The notes beneath the pieces are model-generated. The model ran no database searches and had not been told where the DNA came from. It saw only the letters and a program-made list of their open reading frames with translations. 64,000 nucleotides of DNA, taken from the NCBI RefSeq assembly GCF_013385985.1, contig NZ_JACAOY010000002.1:124001-188000 (forward strand), given 5' to 3'. The position numbers and the translations under genes were made by a program. Below, piece after piece: positions 53,767-62,288 of the stretch. The first letter of the stretch is position 1, and each line of letters starts with the position of its first letter. Source of the DNA: Pseudomonas sp. B6002 (lineage in GTDB: Bacteria; Pseudomonadota; Gammaproteobacteria; Pseudomonadales; Pseudomonadaceae).

Positions 53767-54807
53767 TCAATAGCGCCAGCACTGGTCGTAGTGCGCGCAC
53801 ACGTCAAAGCGCTGGTCCAATTGGGCCATGCGCTCCATGTGAAGGTTGAGGGTCTCGACCATCATCGACTTGTCGGTGTCCTGGTAGTAGCGCTCCATGA
53901 ATTTGTCGTTCGCCTTGACGCGTTCGGTGACAGCGCGGTCCGTGGGGTTCATCCACTGTTCCAGCACAGCGTCTTCGGTGCCACTCAGGCGCAGCCGATA
54001 CACCTGCTCGTAAAGCGCCAGCGTGCGCGCCTTGCGGCCGGCCATTTCCTGACTGAACAGGACATAGTTCTGACGGTATTGCGTCCAATAGGCTTCAGGC
54101 GGGGTAAACGCACCCAGTTGCGCCTTGCGCTTGGCGATCACACCGTCGATCTCGTCCAGGGACGCTTGCAGGCGCCCCTGAGTGTCGGGCTCCATCAGCG
54201 TGATCAGTTGCAGGTTGGTGGACGTGATCGTGTTGATCAGGGCCGCGCGCTTGGGGGTTTCTGCGATTGACTTGCCGAAGACCGGACTTTGGCCCGTGCA
54301 CGCCATCATCCCTTTATCAAAAATAGGCAGCGGAATGCGCTGGTCCTTGCCGTCAAAACGGGTCAGGCGCTGCAGCAGCGTGGTGCAGCTGCCGCCTCGC
54401 ATATCGAAGGTCACTTCATACTCTTGCCCCGCCTTGGGCGTGAAGCTCACGGCCTTGCCACAGACGTAGCTGCCGCCGTTGGTGTTGATCATCAACATGA
54501 CGTCTTTACCCGGCTCCAGCTTGACCTCCAACAGGCCCCTGGCCTTGGCGGGCGGAGGGACGATCATGTCGACACGCCGCTTGGTATCGACCAGCAGGAA
54601 GTTGTTGAGCATGCCAGTGTTGCGGCCCTGGCAATGCTGGGCGTCGTAGATGTCGAGGGTGCTGTTCGAGGTGTTGGAGACAAAGCGCAACTTGGCGGCA
54701 TCGGGTGCCGTCGAGTCGGTGTAGGCACCGTTGACGCTGCAGCCTGTGAGCAATGACGTCAGGGCCAGGGCGGTGAGCGCCCGTGGCGATGGGAATACGG
54801 CTGGCAT
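53767..54807 (-). CDS. Putative lipoprotein of unknown function
   Basis: A 346-residue exported protein with a lipoprotein signal (lipobox LLTGC, Cys 23). The mature part has an N-terminal beta-rich domain (about 40-140; 'LRFVSNTSNSTLDIYDAQHC', 'VMLMINTNGGSYVCG', 'YEVTFDMRGGSCTTLL') with several Cys, and a helical C-terminal half ending in 'FDVCAHYDQCWRY'. I do not recognise the family. The residue after Cys 23 is Ser, so outer-membrane sorting is expected. It is followed by pdxY on the same strand 82 bases upstream of it, without evident coupling. Confidence 0.8.
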   Translation of the reverse strand: MPAVFPSPRALTALALTSLLTGCSVNGAYTDSTAPDAAKLRFVSNTSNSTLDIYDAQHCQGRNTGMLNNFLLVDTKRRVDMIVPPPAKARGLLEVKLEPGKDVMLMINTNGGSYVCGKAVSFTPKAGQEYEVTFDMRGGSCTTLLQRLTRFDGKDQRIPLPIFDKGMMACTGQSPVFGKSIAETPKRAALINTITSTNLQLITLMEPDTQGRLQASLDEIDGVIAKRKAQLGAFTPPEAYWTQYRQNYVLFSQEMAGRKARTLALYEQVYRLRLSGTEDAVLEQWMNPTDRAVTERVKANDKFMERYYQDTDKSMMVETLNLHMERMAQLDQRFDVCAHYDQCWRY

Positions 54808-54889
54808 CGGTCTTCCTTGATTAGCACAGGGGACAAAGAGGCGGCCGATACTACCGGACGCCCTTTGCCTCGCTCAATCAGGAATACTC

Positions 54890-55762
54890 CTACAGCTCGA
54901 TGGGCGTTGCTTCAAACCGTACGCGGGGATGGGCGATACGGTCCTGGGCGCGTACCAGCTCCAGCTCGTAACTGGCGCACGCCTGGGTTTCCAGCAGCAC
55001 TTCATGCACTGCTGCTGCGGTGAACTCGAAGGCGGCCAACAGGCTGTCGCCCAGCAGCACCCGCGCCAGGAACAGCCCCGAGGTCAGGTCGCCCACGCCC
55101 ACCGGCTGGCGCGGGAACGCCAACAGCGGCCGACGCAAATGCCAACTGCCTTCGGCGGTCACCAGCAACATCTCAAAACCTTCGGGCAACTTGCCTGGGT
55201 AATCCAGGTGCTTGACCAGCACCGCTTTGGGCCCGCGTGCCAGCAACGCCTTGGCCATGGCCAGGCAATCGAACAGCGATTGCGGCTTGCGACCGGCAAA
55301 GCTGTCGAGCTCCAGCTGGTTAGGGCACAGGAAATCGGCCATGGCCGCTGCTTCGTCCAGCAGGAAATCGCTGACTTCCTGCGGCACGATGCAGCCTTTT
55401 TCCGGATGGCCCATCACCGGGTCGCACAGGTACAGCGCCTTGGGGTTGATCGCCTTGATGCGTGCCACACCGCTGAGGATCGCCCGCCCCTGGTCTGCAC
55501 TGCCCAGGTAGCCGGACAGTATGGCGTCGCAGTTGCCCAGCTCGCCGATGGCCGCAATGCCTTCGACCAGCGCCGGAATTTGCTGCGGCGCCAACACTTC
55601 GCCCGCCCACTGGCCATACTGGGTATGGTTGGAGAATTGCACCGTGTTCAGCGGCCAGACGTTCACCCCGACCCGTTGCATAGGGAATACGGCAGCGCTG
55701 TTTCCGGCGTGGCCAAAGACCACATGAGACTGGATCGCAAGCAGATGAGGTGTGCGTTTCAT
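54890..55762 (-). CDS. pdxY: Pyridoxal kinase PdxY
   Basis: Phosphorylates pyridoxal to PLP in the vitamin B6 salvage pathway. The 290-residue product shows '[44 protein letters not shown]' (N-terminal substrate loop), '[13 protein letters not shown]' and the catalytic '[16 protein letters not shown]' (Asp near 228), as in PdxY/PdxK enzymes. Length and start agree with the family. Adjacent genes are unrelated. Confidence 0.95.
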   Translation of the reverse strand: MKRTPHLLAIQSHVVFGHAGNSAAVFPMQRVGVNVWPLNTVQFSNHTQYGQWAGEVLAPQQIPALVEGIAAIGELGNCDAILSGYLGSADQGRAILSGVARIKAINPKALYLCDPVMGHPEKGCIVPQEVSDFLLDEAAAMADFLCPNQLELDSFAGRKPQSLFDCLAMAKALLARGPKAVLVKHLDYPGKLPEGFEMLLVTAEGSWHLRRPLLAFPRQPVGVGDLTSGLFLARVLLGDSLLAAFEFTAAAVHEVLLETQACASYELELVRAQDRIAHPRVRFEATPIEL

Positions 55763-55879
55763 GCGGGAGATTTCCGTAAAGCCATTGAAATTCTGGCCGC
55801 GCAGTATGCGACTAAACGCAGCCTGTACGACAGACCGGCGACACAGTTAAGCTGCTCTCACTTTGTTGGAGTTTTTCGC

Positions 55880-56275
55880 ATGCTGACCCTGGGAAACATC
55901 TTCGTGTTGATGCTGCTGGCGACCGGCGCTGCCTGGGTCTGGCACAACCACGGCCTGCGTGAGCGGGCGCTGGAGCGGGTCAAGCAGCATTGCGCCAAGC
56001 TCGACATCGAACTGCTCGACGGTGCCGTGGCGCTCAAGCGCATCGGTTTTGTGAAGGATGCCAACGGTCGGCGGCGCCTGGCACGCATCTACAATTTCGA
56101 GTTCACAGTGACCGGCGAAGCCCGCCATCCAGGGACCATCACCCAATTCGGCGCCCACAGCGCTCAAATCGAACTGGCACCCTACCCGTTCGAAATCAAG
56201 ACCCCCCTGCCCAGCGCCGAAGTCATCGAGCTGAGCCAATGGCGTCAGGATCACGCCACCAAGAACCGTCACTGA
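55880..56275 (+). CDS. DUF3301 family protein
   Basis: A 131-residue protein with one N-terminal membrane helix ('MLTLGNIFVLMLLATGAAWVWHNHG') and a soluble domain containing 'LDGAVALKRIGFVKDANGRRRLARIYNFEFTVTG', typical of DUF3301. Function is unknown. The ATG at 55880 follows GGAG; a longer frame reaching upstream is only read-through antisense to pdxY. It overlaps the converging GTPase gene by 7 bases. Confidence 0.86.
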   Translation: MLTLGNIFVLMLLATGAAWVWHNHGLRERALERVKQHCAKLDIELLDGAVALKRIGFVKDANGRRRLARIYNFEFTVTGEARHPGTITQFGAHSAQIELAPYPFEIKTPLPSAEVIELSQWRQDHATKNRH

Positions 56276-57243
56276 CGGCAGGCGGCCAGCGCAGCCTGCA
56301 GCGCCGCCACGTCCTGTGGTGCGCTGAAGATCAATTCGATACGCGAATCACGCCGCCACTCGCTGGGCTGCCAGGCGAGCGGGCTGTTATCCACAGCGTT
56401 GGCGCTGAGCCAGCCGTCCACGCTGTGGATAACCAGTTTGGCGCGGCGCCACTCAAGGCTGGTAAGCCAGCGATGCAGGTGTTGAACATCAAATTGCTGG
56501 CTTGGGTGCCAACGCCAGCCGATGCTCCAGCCGCCCTCTTGGGCCTGGCTCAAGCAGATGGGCAGCGCCGGGTCGCTCCAGAGAGCTGGCATCTGGGCCA
56601 AGCCTTGAGGTGCTTCGAAGTTATCCACGGCCGCGCTGGCCTTGGCGTGCAGGCCGGGCAAGTGCTCCAGCGGCAATTGCGCCTGGCGGGCCCAATACAG
56701 CGGTTTTTCGGGTAGCTGCCGTTCGATGGCCAGGCGTTGCTCGCCATCCAGCGACTCCTCTTTGTTCAACACCAGCAAGCCGGCACTGGCCAGCGCCTCA
56801 CGCTGCGATTCGGGCAAGGGTTTGTCCGCCGCCAGCGCCTGGGCATCCAGCACCAGCACGCAGGGCTGAACCGCCAGCACGTTTTGCCACGGCGCTTCGC
56901 GCAATTGCTTGAGCAACTGTGCCGGATGGCCCAGGCCAGAGGGCTCGATAAACAGCCGATCCGGCTTGGCCTTACGCAGCAAGCGGCCCAGGCCTACCTG
57001 AAACGGCGCACCATTCACACAACACAGACAGCCGCCCGCCACTTCGCCCAAGGCGATGCCGTCGTCATCCTGGGTGAGCAAGGCCGCGTCCAGGCCGATC
57101 TGCCCGAACTCGTTGATCAACACCGCCCAGCGCTCGTTGGCCGGGCGTTGGGCGAGCAGGTGCTTGATCAGGCTGGTCTTGCCGGCGCCCAAAGGCCCGG
57201 CAATCACGTGGGTGGGAATGTTCTGCAACATGAAAGGTGTCAT
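56269..57243 (-). CDS. CobW/COG0523-type GTPase, putative zinc metallochaperone
   Basis: A 324-residue G3E GTPase. Walker A 'GPLGAGKTS' (16-24), metal-binding 'GGCLCCVNG' (CxCC, near 72), 'IEPSGLGHPAQ' and 'LNKEESLD' (in the place of the NKxD guanine-specificity motif). The C-terminal domain has 'HLHRWLTSLEWRRAKLVIHS'. It is a second, divergent CobW-like protein beside ZigA and likely belongs to the Zur regulon downstream of zigA-DUF1826, 32 bases from the latter. Two perfect DnaA-box 9-mers in opposite orientation lie inside it (56387, 56424); probably chance. Confidence 0.86.
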   Translation of the reverse strand: MTPFMLQNIPTHVIAGPLGAGKTSLIKHLLAQRPANERWAVLINEFGQIGLDAALLTQDDDGIALGEVAGGCLCCVNGAPFQVGLGRLLRKAKPDRLFIEPSGLGHPAQLLKQLREAPWQNVLAVQPCVLVLDAQALAADKPLPESQREALASAGLLVLNKEESLDGEQRLAIERQLPEKPLYWARQAQLPLEHLPGLHAKASAAVDNFEAPQGLAQMPALWSDPALPICLSQAQEGGWSIGWRWHPSQQFDVQHLHRWLTSLEWRRAKLVIHSVDGWLSANAVDNSPLAWQPSEWRRDSRIELIFSAPQDVAALQAALAACRQ

Positions 57244-57275
57244 TCAGGCCGTGTAGAGCGTTTGATCCTACGCGG

Positions 57276-57920
57276 TTATGCCAGCCAATCCAGTGTCAGG
57301 ATCAAACGACGCTCATCGGCCTTCAGCGCCGGTGAGCGATGGATCAAGCCATGGCCTTCATTACCATGCCATTTGGTGCCCTTGAGCAAGGCCACTTCAC
57401 CGCAGTGGATCTGCTCGATACGGTCAGTGGGCTCGGCGTCGGGCTGGCTGAGCTGGCGGCGGTCCATCACGCCTTCGCGCAACCACTGGCTGCCGATGCC
57501 GGCATAGGTGGTGATCAGGCGCACCGGCACGTGGTCGACGTGAAAACGCGGGCACATGGCCTTGTCCAGCAACCTCAGACGCACGCCAATGCGCTTGGCG
57601 CCGAGCAAACAGGCGAAGGCACTGACCAACCAGGAGACATCGGCGATGAAGCCTTCGTAGCCTTCCAGATCGCGGCAACTGGACGCCAAACCTTGCAGGT
57701 TCGGCACTGCGTCCTCGTTGTTGAGCTCAATCACGAGGGATTCGGCCAAAGGCTCGTTCAGCGCCACCAGCAACGCCCCGAATTCGGCGATATGCAGGGG
57801 CAACTGGCGCTGCCACACGGCCAGGTTGACGCCGTCTTCCAGAATATCGGACAGGGCCAGCGGCGTTTCGCCGTGGCTCTGGCGGATCACGGGGCGCAGG
57901 GGGATAACCGGGGCAAGCAT
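57276..57920 (-). CDS. DUF1826 family protein of the zinc cluster
   Basis: A 214-residue protein of DUF1826, whose members are usually found beside COG0523 GTPases. Conserved-looking elements are 'MCPRFHVDHVPVRLITTYAG' and 'LLKGTKWHGNEGHGLIHRSP', with several His and Asp that could bind metal. The role is unknown. Its ATG overlaps the stop of zigA (TGATG), so translation is coupled. Equivalent to PA5534 next to PA5535 in P. aeruginosa, from memory. Confidence 0.85.
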   Translation of the reverse strand: MLAPVIPLRPVIRQSHGETPLALSDILEDGVNLAVWQRQLPLHIAEFGALLVALNEPLAESLVIELNNEDAVPNLQGLASSCRDLEGYEGFIADVSWLVSAFACLLGAKRIGVRLRLLDKAMCPRFHVDHVPVRLITTYAGIGSQWLREGVMDRRQLSQPDAEPTDRIEQIHCGEVALLKGTKWHGNEGHGLIHRSPALKADERRLILTLDWLA

Positions 57921-59128
57921 CAGGCGGCAGCCTCCTCATACCAAGGGCCAAAAGGGTCAGCCAGCAAGCGCCAGCCTTCGACGCCCAGCGCCATTTCTTC
58001 ATCGTTGAGCAGGCAGGCATCCAGCTCTGCGCGCATTTGGTCGAAGTCGATGTTTTGCCCGATAAACACCAGCTCCTGGCGGCAGTCACCGGTGCTCAAC
58101 TGCCAGTTGCCCATGATGGCCGCGATGCTTTCTTCGTCTTGGGGCCACTGGCTTTTTGGCACAAAACGCCACCAACGCCCGGCAAAACCATGGCGCATCA
58201 AGCCACCGGCCTGGGACCAGCTGCCCGCGTCCCGATGCTTGCTGGCCAGCCAGAAAAAGCCCTTGGAGCGCAGCAATTTGCCGTTCACCCACGGGCGGTC
58301 GATGAAGTCGAAGAAGCGCTGTGGGTGGAAGGGGCGGCGCGCGCGGTAAGCGGTGGACGCGATGCCATATTCTTCGGTTTCCGGCACGTGCTCGCCGCGC
58401 AACTCCTGCAGCCAGCCCGGGGCCTGGGCGGCGCGTTCGAAGTCAAAGCGGCCGGTGTTGAGGATCTTGTTCAGCGGCACTTCACCCATGACCATCGGGA
58501 TGATTTCGGCCTGGGCATTCAGGCGTTCAAGGATCACCATCAGCTCTTCGCGCTCGCGGCGGCTGATGAGGTCGATCTTGCTGATCAGGATGACGTCAGC
58601 AAATTCGATCTGCTCGATCAGCAGGTCGGTGATGGAACGTTCGTCGTCCTCCCCCAGGGTTTCACCCCGTGAGGCCAGGCTTTCGGCGGCCTGGTAGTCG
58701 AGCAGGAAGTTCATGCCGTCGACCACCGTGACCATGGTGTCCAGGCGGGCGATGTCGGCCAGGCTCTGCTCGTTTTCGTCGCGAAAGGTAAATGTCTCGG
58801 CCACGGGCAAAGGCTCGGAGATGCCGGTGGATTCGATCAACAGGTAATCGAACCGACCTTCCTTGGCGAGTTTTCCAACTTCTTCCAGCAAGTCTTCACG
58901 CAAGGTGCAGCAGATGCAGCCGTTGCTCATCTCCACCAGCTTCTCTTCGGCGCGGTTGAGGGTGACGTCGCGCTGTACCTCGCTGCCGTCGATGTTGATT
59001 TCGCTCATGTCATTGACGATTACCGCCACCCGCAGGTTTTCGCGGTTGCGCAGGACATAGTTGAGCAGCGTACTTTTGCCGGCGCCGAGAAAGCCGGATA
59101 ACACGGTAACGGGAAGGCGGTTGGTCAT
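57920..59128 (-). CDS. zigA: Zinc metallochaperone GTPase ZigA
   Basis: A 402-residue COG0523 GTPase made under zinc limitation. Walker A '[15 protein letters not shown]' (10-24), CxCC zinc motif '[13 protein letters not shown]' (near 67-79), '[16 protein letters not shown]' and 'ISKIDLIS' (NKxD-like), then the CobW C-terminal domain with '[15 protein letters not shown]' and '[10 protein letters not shown]' (histidine rich). Matches P. aeruginosa PA5535/ZigA in layout. It follows dksA2 by 27 bases; both are presumably controlled by the Zur box at 59595. Confidence 0.94.
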   Translation of the reverse strand: MTNRLPVTVLSGFLGAGKSTLLNYVLRNRENLRVAVIVNDMSEINIDGSEVQRDVTLNRAEEKLVEMSNGCICCTLREDLLEEVGKLAKEGRFDYLLIESTGISEPLPVAETFTFRDENEQSLADIARLDTMVTVVDGMNFLLDYQAAESLASRGETLGEDDERSITDLLIEQIEFADVILISKIDLISRREREELMVILERLNAQAEIIPMVMGEVPLNKILNTGRFDFERAAQAPGWLQELRGEHVPETEEYGIASTAYRARRPFHPQRFFDFIDRPWVNGKLLRSKGFFWLASKHRDAGSWSQAGGLMRHGFAGRWWRFVPKSQWPQDEESIAAIMGNWQLSTGDCRQELVFIGQNIDFDQMRAELDACLLNDEEMALGVEGWRLLADPFGPWYEEAAA

Positions 59129-59155
59129 CAGGTGGTCCTCATCAGGGGTGGCCGG

Positions 59156-59560
59156 TCAAATCGCCCGTTTGTGGCGTTCGCGCAGCTCTTCACGTTCTTT
59201 GGCTTCGATACACAAGGTGGCGGTAGGACGCAGCAGCAGGCGCTGTAGGCCGATGGGCTCGCCGGTTTCACGGCACCAGCCGTATTCGCCGCGCGCCAGC
59301 AGTTCGAGGGCGTCGTCGATCTTGTCCAACAGCTTCTTTTCCCGCTCGAGCAGGCGCAGTTGCCACTGGCGCTGTTCTTCGGCGCTGCCTACGTCAGCCG
59401 GGTCGCTGTTGGTTTCTTGCTCACGCAGGACGAGGAACTCGGCGTCGATACGCACTTGCAGCTCATTGCGCTGAACCAACAGCAGTTCTCGGAAGAAGCC
59501 TTGCTGGGCTTCATTCATGTATTCGGCGGCGGGTTGGGCCAGGAGGTCTTGTTCAGTCAT
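59156..59560 (-). CDS. dksA2: DksA-like transcription factor DksA2 (zinc-finger-less)
   Basis: A 134-residue DksA paralogue that binds RNA polymerase secondary channel. The coiled-coil tip has 'DPAD' (near 68). The zinc-finger region reads C-X2-T-X17-C-X2-A (CRET ... CIEA), losing two of the four Cys ligands. This is the arrangement I recall for P. aeruginosa DksA2, the zinc-independent replacement for DksA. The ATG at 59560 (MTEQDLLAQ) gives the right length, and the perfect Zur box is 35 bases upstream. First gene of dksA2-zigA-DUF1826-COG0523. Confidence 0.94.
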   Translation of the reverse strand: MTEQDLLAQPAAEYMNEAQQGFFRELLLVQRNELQVRIDAEFLVLREQETNSDPADVGSAEEQRQWQLRLLEREKKLLDKIDDALELLARGEYGWCRETGEPIGLQRLLLRPTATLCIEAKEREELRERHKRAI

Positions 59561-59594
59561 GGGAAGCGGTTCACGGGTCAGGCTGTTTTTTAAT

Positions 59595-59607
59595 GTTATA
59601 GTATAAC
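59595..59607. promoter_or_regulatory. Zur box upstream of dksA2
   Basis: GTTATA-G-TATAAC, a perfect 13-bp palindrome matching the Pseudomonas Zur consensus GTTATAnTATAAC. It lies 35 bases upstream of dksA2 and 79 bases upstream of the divergent small gene at 59687, so may serve both. Confidence 0.9.
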
Positions 59608-59686
59608 AATACAAATAAGCCAATCCCCCTTGCTCGTCGCGACGAAGGGCGCAATGCTTGACCACCCTCTGCCCCTGAGAAAACCT

Positions 59687-60055
59687 ATGAAATCCCTGGT
59701 GTGCGCCCTGTTATTGGCAGCGGCAGGATCGGCCTGCGCCCAGCCACCGAGCCTGTTGGCCAACTGCACGCGCAGCGCCAACCTGCTGGCGTGTGTGGAC
59801 CCATTGGGGAATGCCTACAGCGTGGCGACGGCGGGCAGCACCACGTACTTGCGGGGGTTTGAAGTGATCGGCAAACGCTATTGGGCACAGACCAACAGCC
59901 GCTATGGGCAACTGACGTTCTTTACCGGGCTGGCTTCCGATGGTGAGGCGTGGGTCGGCTACACGCGCCGCGTGGGCTGGACCACCCTCAACCGGTTCTC
60001 CAGTTCAGGGGGCGCCAGCGCCAAGTTCACGTGCAGCCGTATCACCGGCTGTTAG
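59687..60055 (+). CDS. Small exported protein of the zinc cluster (PA5537-like position)
   Basis: A 122-residue protein with signal peptide (SLVCALLLAAAGSACA, cleavage about 18). The mature part has four Cys in pairs ('LANCTRSANLLACVDPLGN' and 'FTCSRITGC' at the end) and a beta-rich middle ('VIGKRYWAQTNSRYGQLTFFTG'). I do not recognise the family; the position is that of PA5537. The ATG at 59687 is preferred to an upstream in-frame one on signal-peptide grounds. It is divergent from dksA2 with the Zur box between, and its stop overlaps the amidase stop on the other strand. Confidence 0.78.
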   Translation: MKSLVCALLLAAAGSACAQPPSLLANCTRSANLLACVDPLGNAYSVATAGSTTYLRGFEVIGKRYWAQTNSRYGQLTFFTGLASDGEAWVGYTRRVGWTTLNRFSSSGGASAKFTCSRITGC

Positions 60056-61263
60056 ACCTGGCCGTTCTTCTGCTCCTGGACCCAGGCCATGTAGCTGTTC
60101 ATCGGTGGGTTCTTCTGGAAGTAACTTTTCAGACCTTCGAACAGGCCATCGGCCACAGCCTGCTGATGACGCGCCGTCACCAGCCGCTGGGCGTCCTGGG
60201 TGTTGGAGATAAACCCGGTCTCCACCAAAATCGACGGCACATCAGGTGACTTGAGCACCGCAAAACCTGCCTGTTCCACGCGCTTCTGGTGCAGCGTGGT
60301 GATGCTTTGCAGGCTGCCCAATACCGAGCTGCCCAATTGAAGGCTGGAAGCGATGGTGGCGTTCATCGACATATCGAGAATCACACCGGCCAACATCGGA
60401 TCTTTGTCTTTCAAGTTGAGCAAGGTGGTAGCGCCCAACAAGTCCGCGCCGTTTTCACGCTGCGCCATGAAACGCGCGGTAGCCGAAGTTGCTCCGCCTT
60501 CTGACAGCGCATAGACCGAGGCGCCCGAAGCCGTGAGCCGTGGTGCAGCATCGGCGTGTACCGAAATGAACATATCCGCCTTGTGCTGACGCGCAATGTC
60601 CACGCGCTTGCGCAACGGCACGAAGAAGTCGTCGTTGCGCACCAGCTTCACGTCAAAGCCCTTCTCGCGCTTCAAACGCTTGGCCAGCAACTGGGCGATC
60701 GACAACACCACATCTTTTTCGCGCTGGCCTTTGGAACCGATGGCGCCGGGGTCTTTGCCGCCGTGGCCAGGGTCGACCACCACAATAATGTCGCGCTTGG
60801 GGTGGGCTTTATCCACCGGAGCGGCCAGCGGCGCCGGCTCAGCGGCGATCTGGCGCGGAGCGTGGGTGGCGCTGGTCAAGTCCAGCACCAGGCGGTGGCC
60901 TTGGCCGTCCTGAGGCGGCAGCAAGAAGCTGTTGAGCTGCATCGGCGCGGCCAGGTCCAGCACGATCCGCGTGTCGCCCTTGCCGAAATGCCCGGAGCGA
61001 ATCGACGTGATCCCGCTGTTCTTCAACGCCAGTTGAGAAAAATCACCGGTGAGCCCGGCGCCGCTCAAATCGATGATCAAGCGTTCAGGCGATGTCAGGG
61101 AAAAGGTCTTGTATTGCACCGGGCCGCTGAGGTCGAACACCAGCCGTAGCTTGTCGTCCGAACGCCACAGGCGTGCATTACGGATCTGCGTGGCGTAGGC
61201 CCCCAACGGCAACGTGAACAGGGGACTGACCAGCAGCAGGTTAAGAAGCTGACGTCTGTGCAT
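60052..61263 (-). CDS. amiA: N-acetylmuramoyl-L-alanine amidase (AMIN + Amidase_3)
   Basis: Cuts the stem peptide from N-acetylmuramic acid in peptidoglycan. The 403-residue product has a signal peptide (about 1-24, AYA), an AMIN septum-targeting domain (about 26-130; 'LRLVFDLSGPVQYKTFSLTSPERLIIDL'), and the zinc amidase domain (about 160-385) with 'VVVDPGHGGKDPGAIG' (His ligand, near 162), 'DMFISVHADAAPR' (His near 235) and 'ILVETGFISN' (catalytic Glu near 348). A zinc enzyme in a zinc-limitation cluster is notable. Position agrees with PA5538. Divergent from folE2, with a Zur box between. Confidence 0.93.
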   Translation of the reverse strand: MHRRQLLNLLLVSPLFTLPLGAYATQIRNARLWRSDDKLRLVFDLSGPVQYKTFSLTSPERLIIDLSGAGLTGDFSQLALKNSGITSIRSGHFGKGDTRIVLDLAAPMQLNSFLLPPQDGQGHRLVLDLTSATHAPRQIAAEPAPLAAPVDKAHPKRDIIVVVDPGHGGKDPGAIGSKGQREKDVVLSIAQLLAKRLKREKGFDVKLVRNDDFFVPLRKRVDIARQHKADMFISVHADAAPRLTASGASVYALSEGGATSATARFMAQRENGADLLGATTLLNLKDKDPMLAGVILDMSMNATIASSLQLGSSVLGSLQSITTLHQKRVEQAGFAVLKSPDVPSILVETGFISNTQDAQRLVTARHQQAVADGLFEGLKSYFQKNPPMNSYMAWVQEQKNGQV

Positions 61264-61346
61264 GACATATACCGCGAATAAAGGAGCGTCCCTGCTCGAT
61301 ATGACTGAAGAAAGGCTGGAGCAGAAAAATCATCGTCGACTCAATA

Positions 61347-61359
61347 GTTATAATATAAC
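61347..61359. promoter_or_regulatory. Zur box between amiA and folE2
   Basis: GTTATA-A-TATAAC, a perfect 13-bp palindrome of the Zur consensus, 32 bases upstream of folE2 and 83 bases upstream of amiA. It is an independent copy of the site at 59595. Confidence 0.92.
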
Positions 61360-61391
61360 ATGTCTTTTTATTTCCAACGATGGACCTGCTC

Positions 61392-62288
61392 ATGAATGCG
61401 CTGACTCTGCCGGATATCGCCGCGCAGGCTTCACGCCAAGCCTTGCCACTCGACTGGGTGGGCATGTGCGGCATTGCCCTGCCGATTCTCATCGACGGCC
61501 AGCGTCTGACGGCCACCGCCGATGCCGGCGTAAGCCTGGACGACGGTGAGGCCCGTGGCATTCATATGTCACGCCTGTACCTGGCCCTGGAAATGCTCGA
61601 CCAACAGCCCCTTACGCCTGCGCTTCTGCATACTCTACTTGAGCGCTTTCTTGAGAGTCATGAAGGTTTATCTAAGAACGCCTACCTGCGTATCCACACC
61701 GATTTGCTGCTCAAACGGCCGGCGCTGGTCAGCCCGCTGGCCGGCTGGAAAGGCTATCCGGTGAGCATCGAAGCGCGCCTGGAAAACCAGATGTTCCACG
61801 TGGAACTAAAAATTGACGTTACTTACTCGTCAACCTGCCCTTGCTCCGCCGCGCTCGCCAGGCAGCTGATTCAGCAGCAATTTCTTGAAGATTTCGCCAA
61901 TACGCCGCTACAACACGAGGACGTGCTGACCTGGCTCGGCAGCGCCAACGGCATCGTCGCCACACCTCACAGCCAGCGCAGCAGCGCGCAGCTTTCCATC
62001 CAGCTGGATGAAACCCAGCCAGGTTTTCCCCTGACTGACCTGATCAACAACGTCGAGGCCGCTCTCGGCACCGCTGTGCAAACCGCAGTAAAACGTGCGG
62101 ACGAACAAGCCTTCGCGCTGGCCAACGGGCAGAACCTGATGTTCTGCGAAGACGCCGCCCGCCGCCTGAACCTCGCCTTGAAACGCTCGGATGCCGTCAA
62201 AGCCTTCCACCTGAAAGTGATCCACGCCGAAAGCCTGCACGCGCACGATGCCGTGGCTGAAAGCCGCTGGACGAGACACTCTGCATGA
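61392..62288 (+). CDS. folE2: GTP cyclohydrolase FolE2 (type IB, zinc-independent)
   Basis: Replaces the zinc-dependent FolE in the first step of folate synthesis. The 298-residue product has the GTP cyclohydrolase IB motifs 'GIHMSRLY' (near 55), 'VTYSSTCPCSAALARQL' (conserved Cys and region near 150) and 'ATPHSQRSSAQLSIQL' (near 190-205). The ATG at 61392 (MNALTLPDIAAQ) is chosen over that at 61380 because TGGAC is 8 bases away and the family begins there. It is Zur-box controlled and overlaps the ABC ATPase start (ATGA). Confidence 0.94.
   Translation: MNALTLPDIAAQASRQALPLDWVGMCGIALPILIDGQRLTATADAGVSLDDGEARGIHMSRLYLALEMLDQQPLTPALLHTLLERFLESHEGLSKNAYLRIHTDLLLKRPALVSPLAGWKGYPVSIEARLENQMFHVELKIDVTYSSTCPCSAALARQLIQQQFLEDFANTPLQHEDVLTWLGSANGIVATPHSQRSSAQLSIQLDETQPGFPLTDLINNVEAALGTAVQTAVKRADEQAFALANGQNLMFCEDAARRLNLALKRSDAVKAFHLKVIHAESLHAHDAVAESRWTRHSA

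Noticed and set aside
54929-55879. Long plus-strand extension upstream of the DUF3301 gene
   Set aside because: Antisense to pdxY. The real start at 55880 has a Shine-Dalgarno and begins a membrane helix.
56387-56629. Three DnaA-box-like 9-mers (56387, 56424, 56621) in the COG0523 gene
   Set aside because: Irregular spacing and mixed orientation within coding sequence; best explained by chance.
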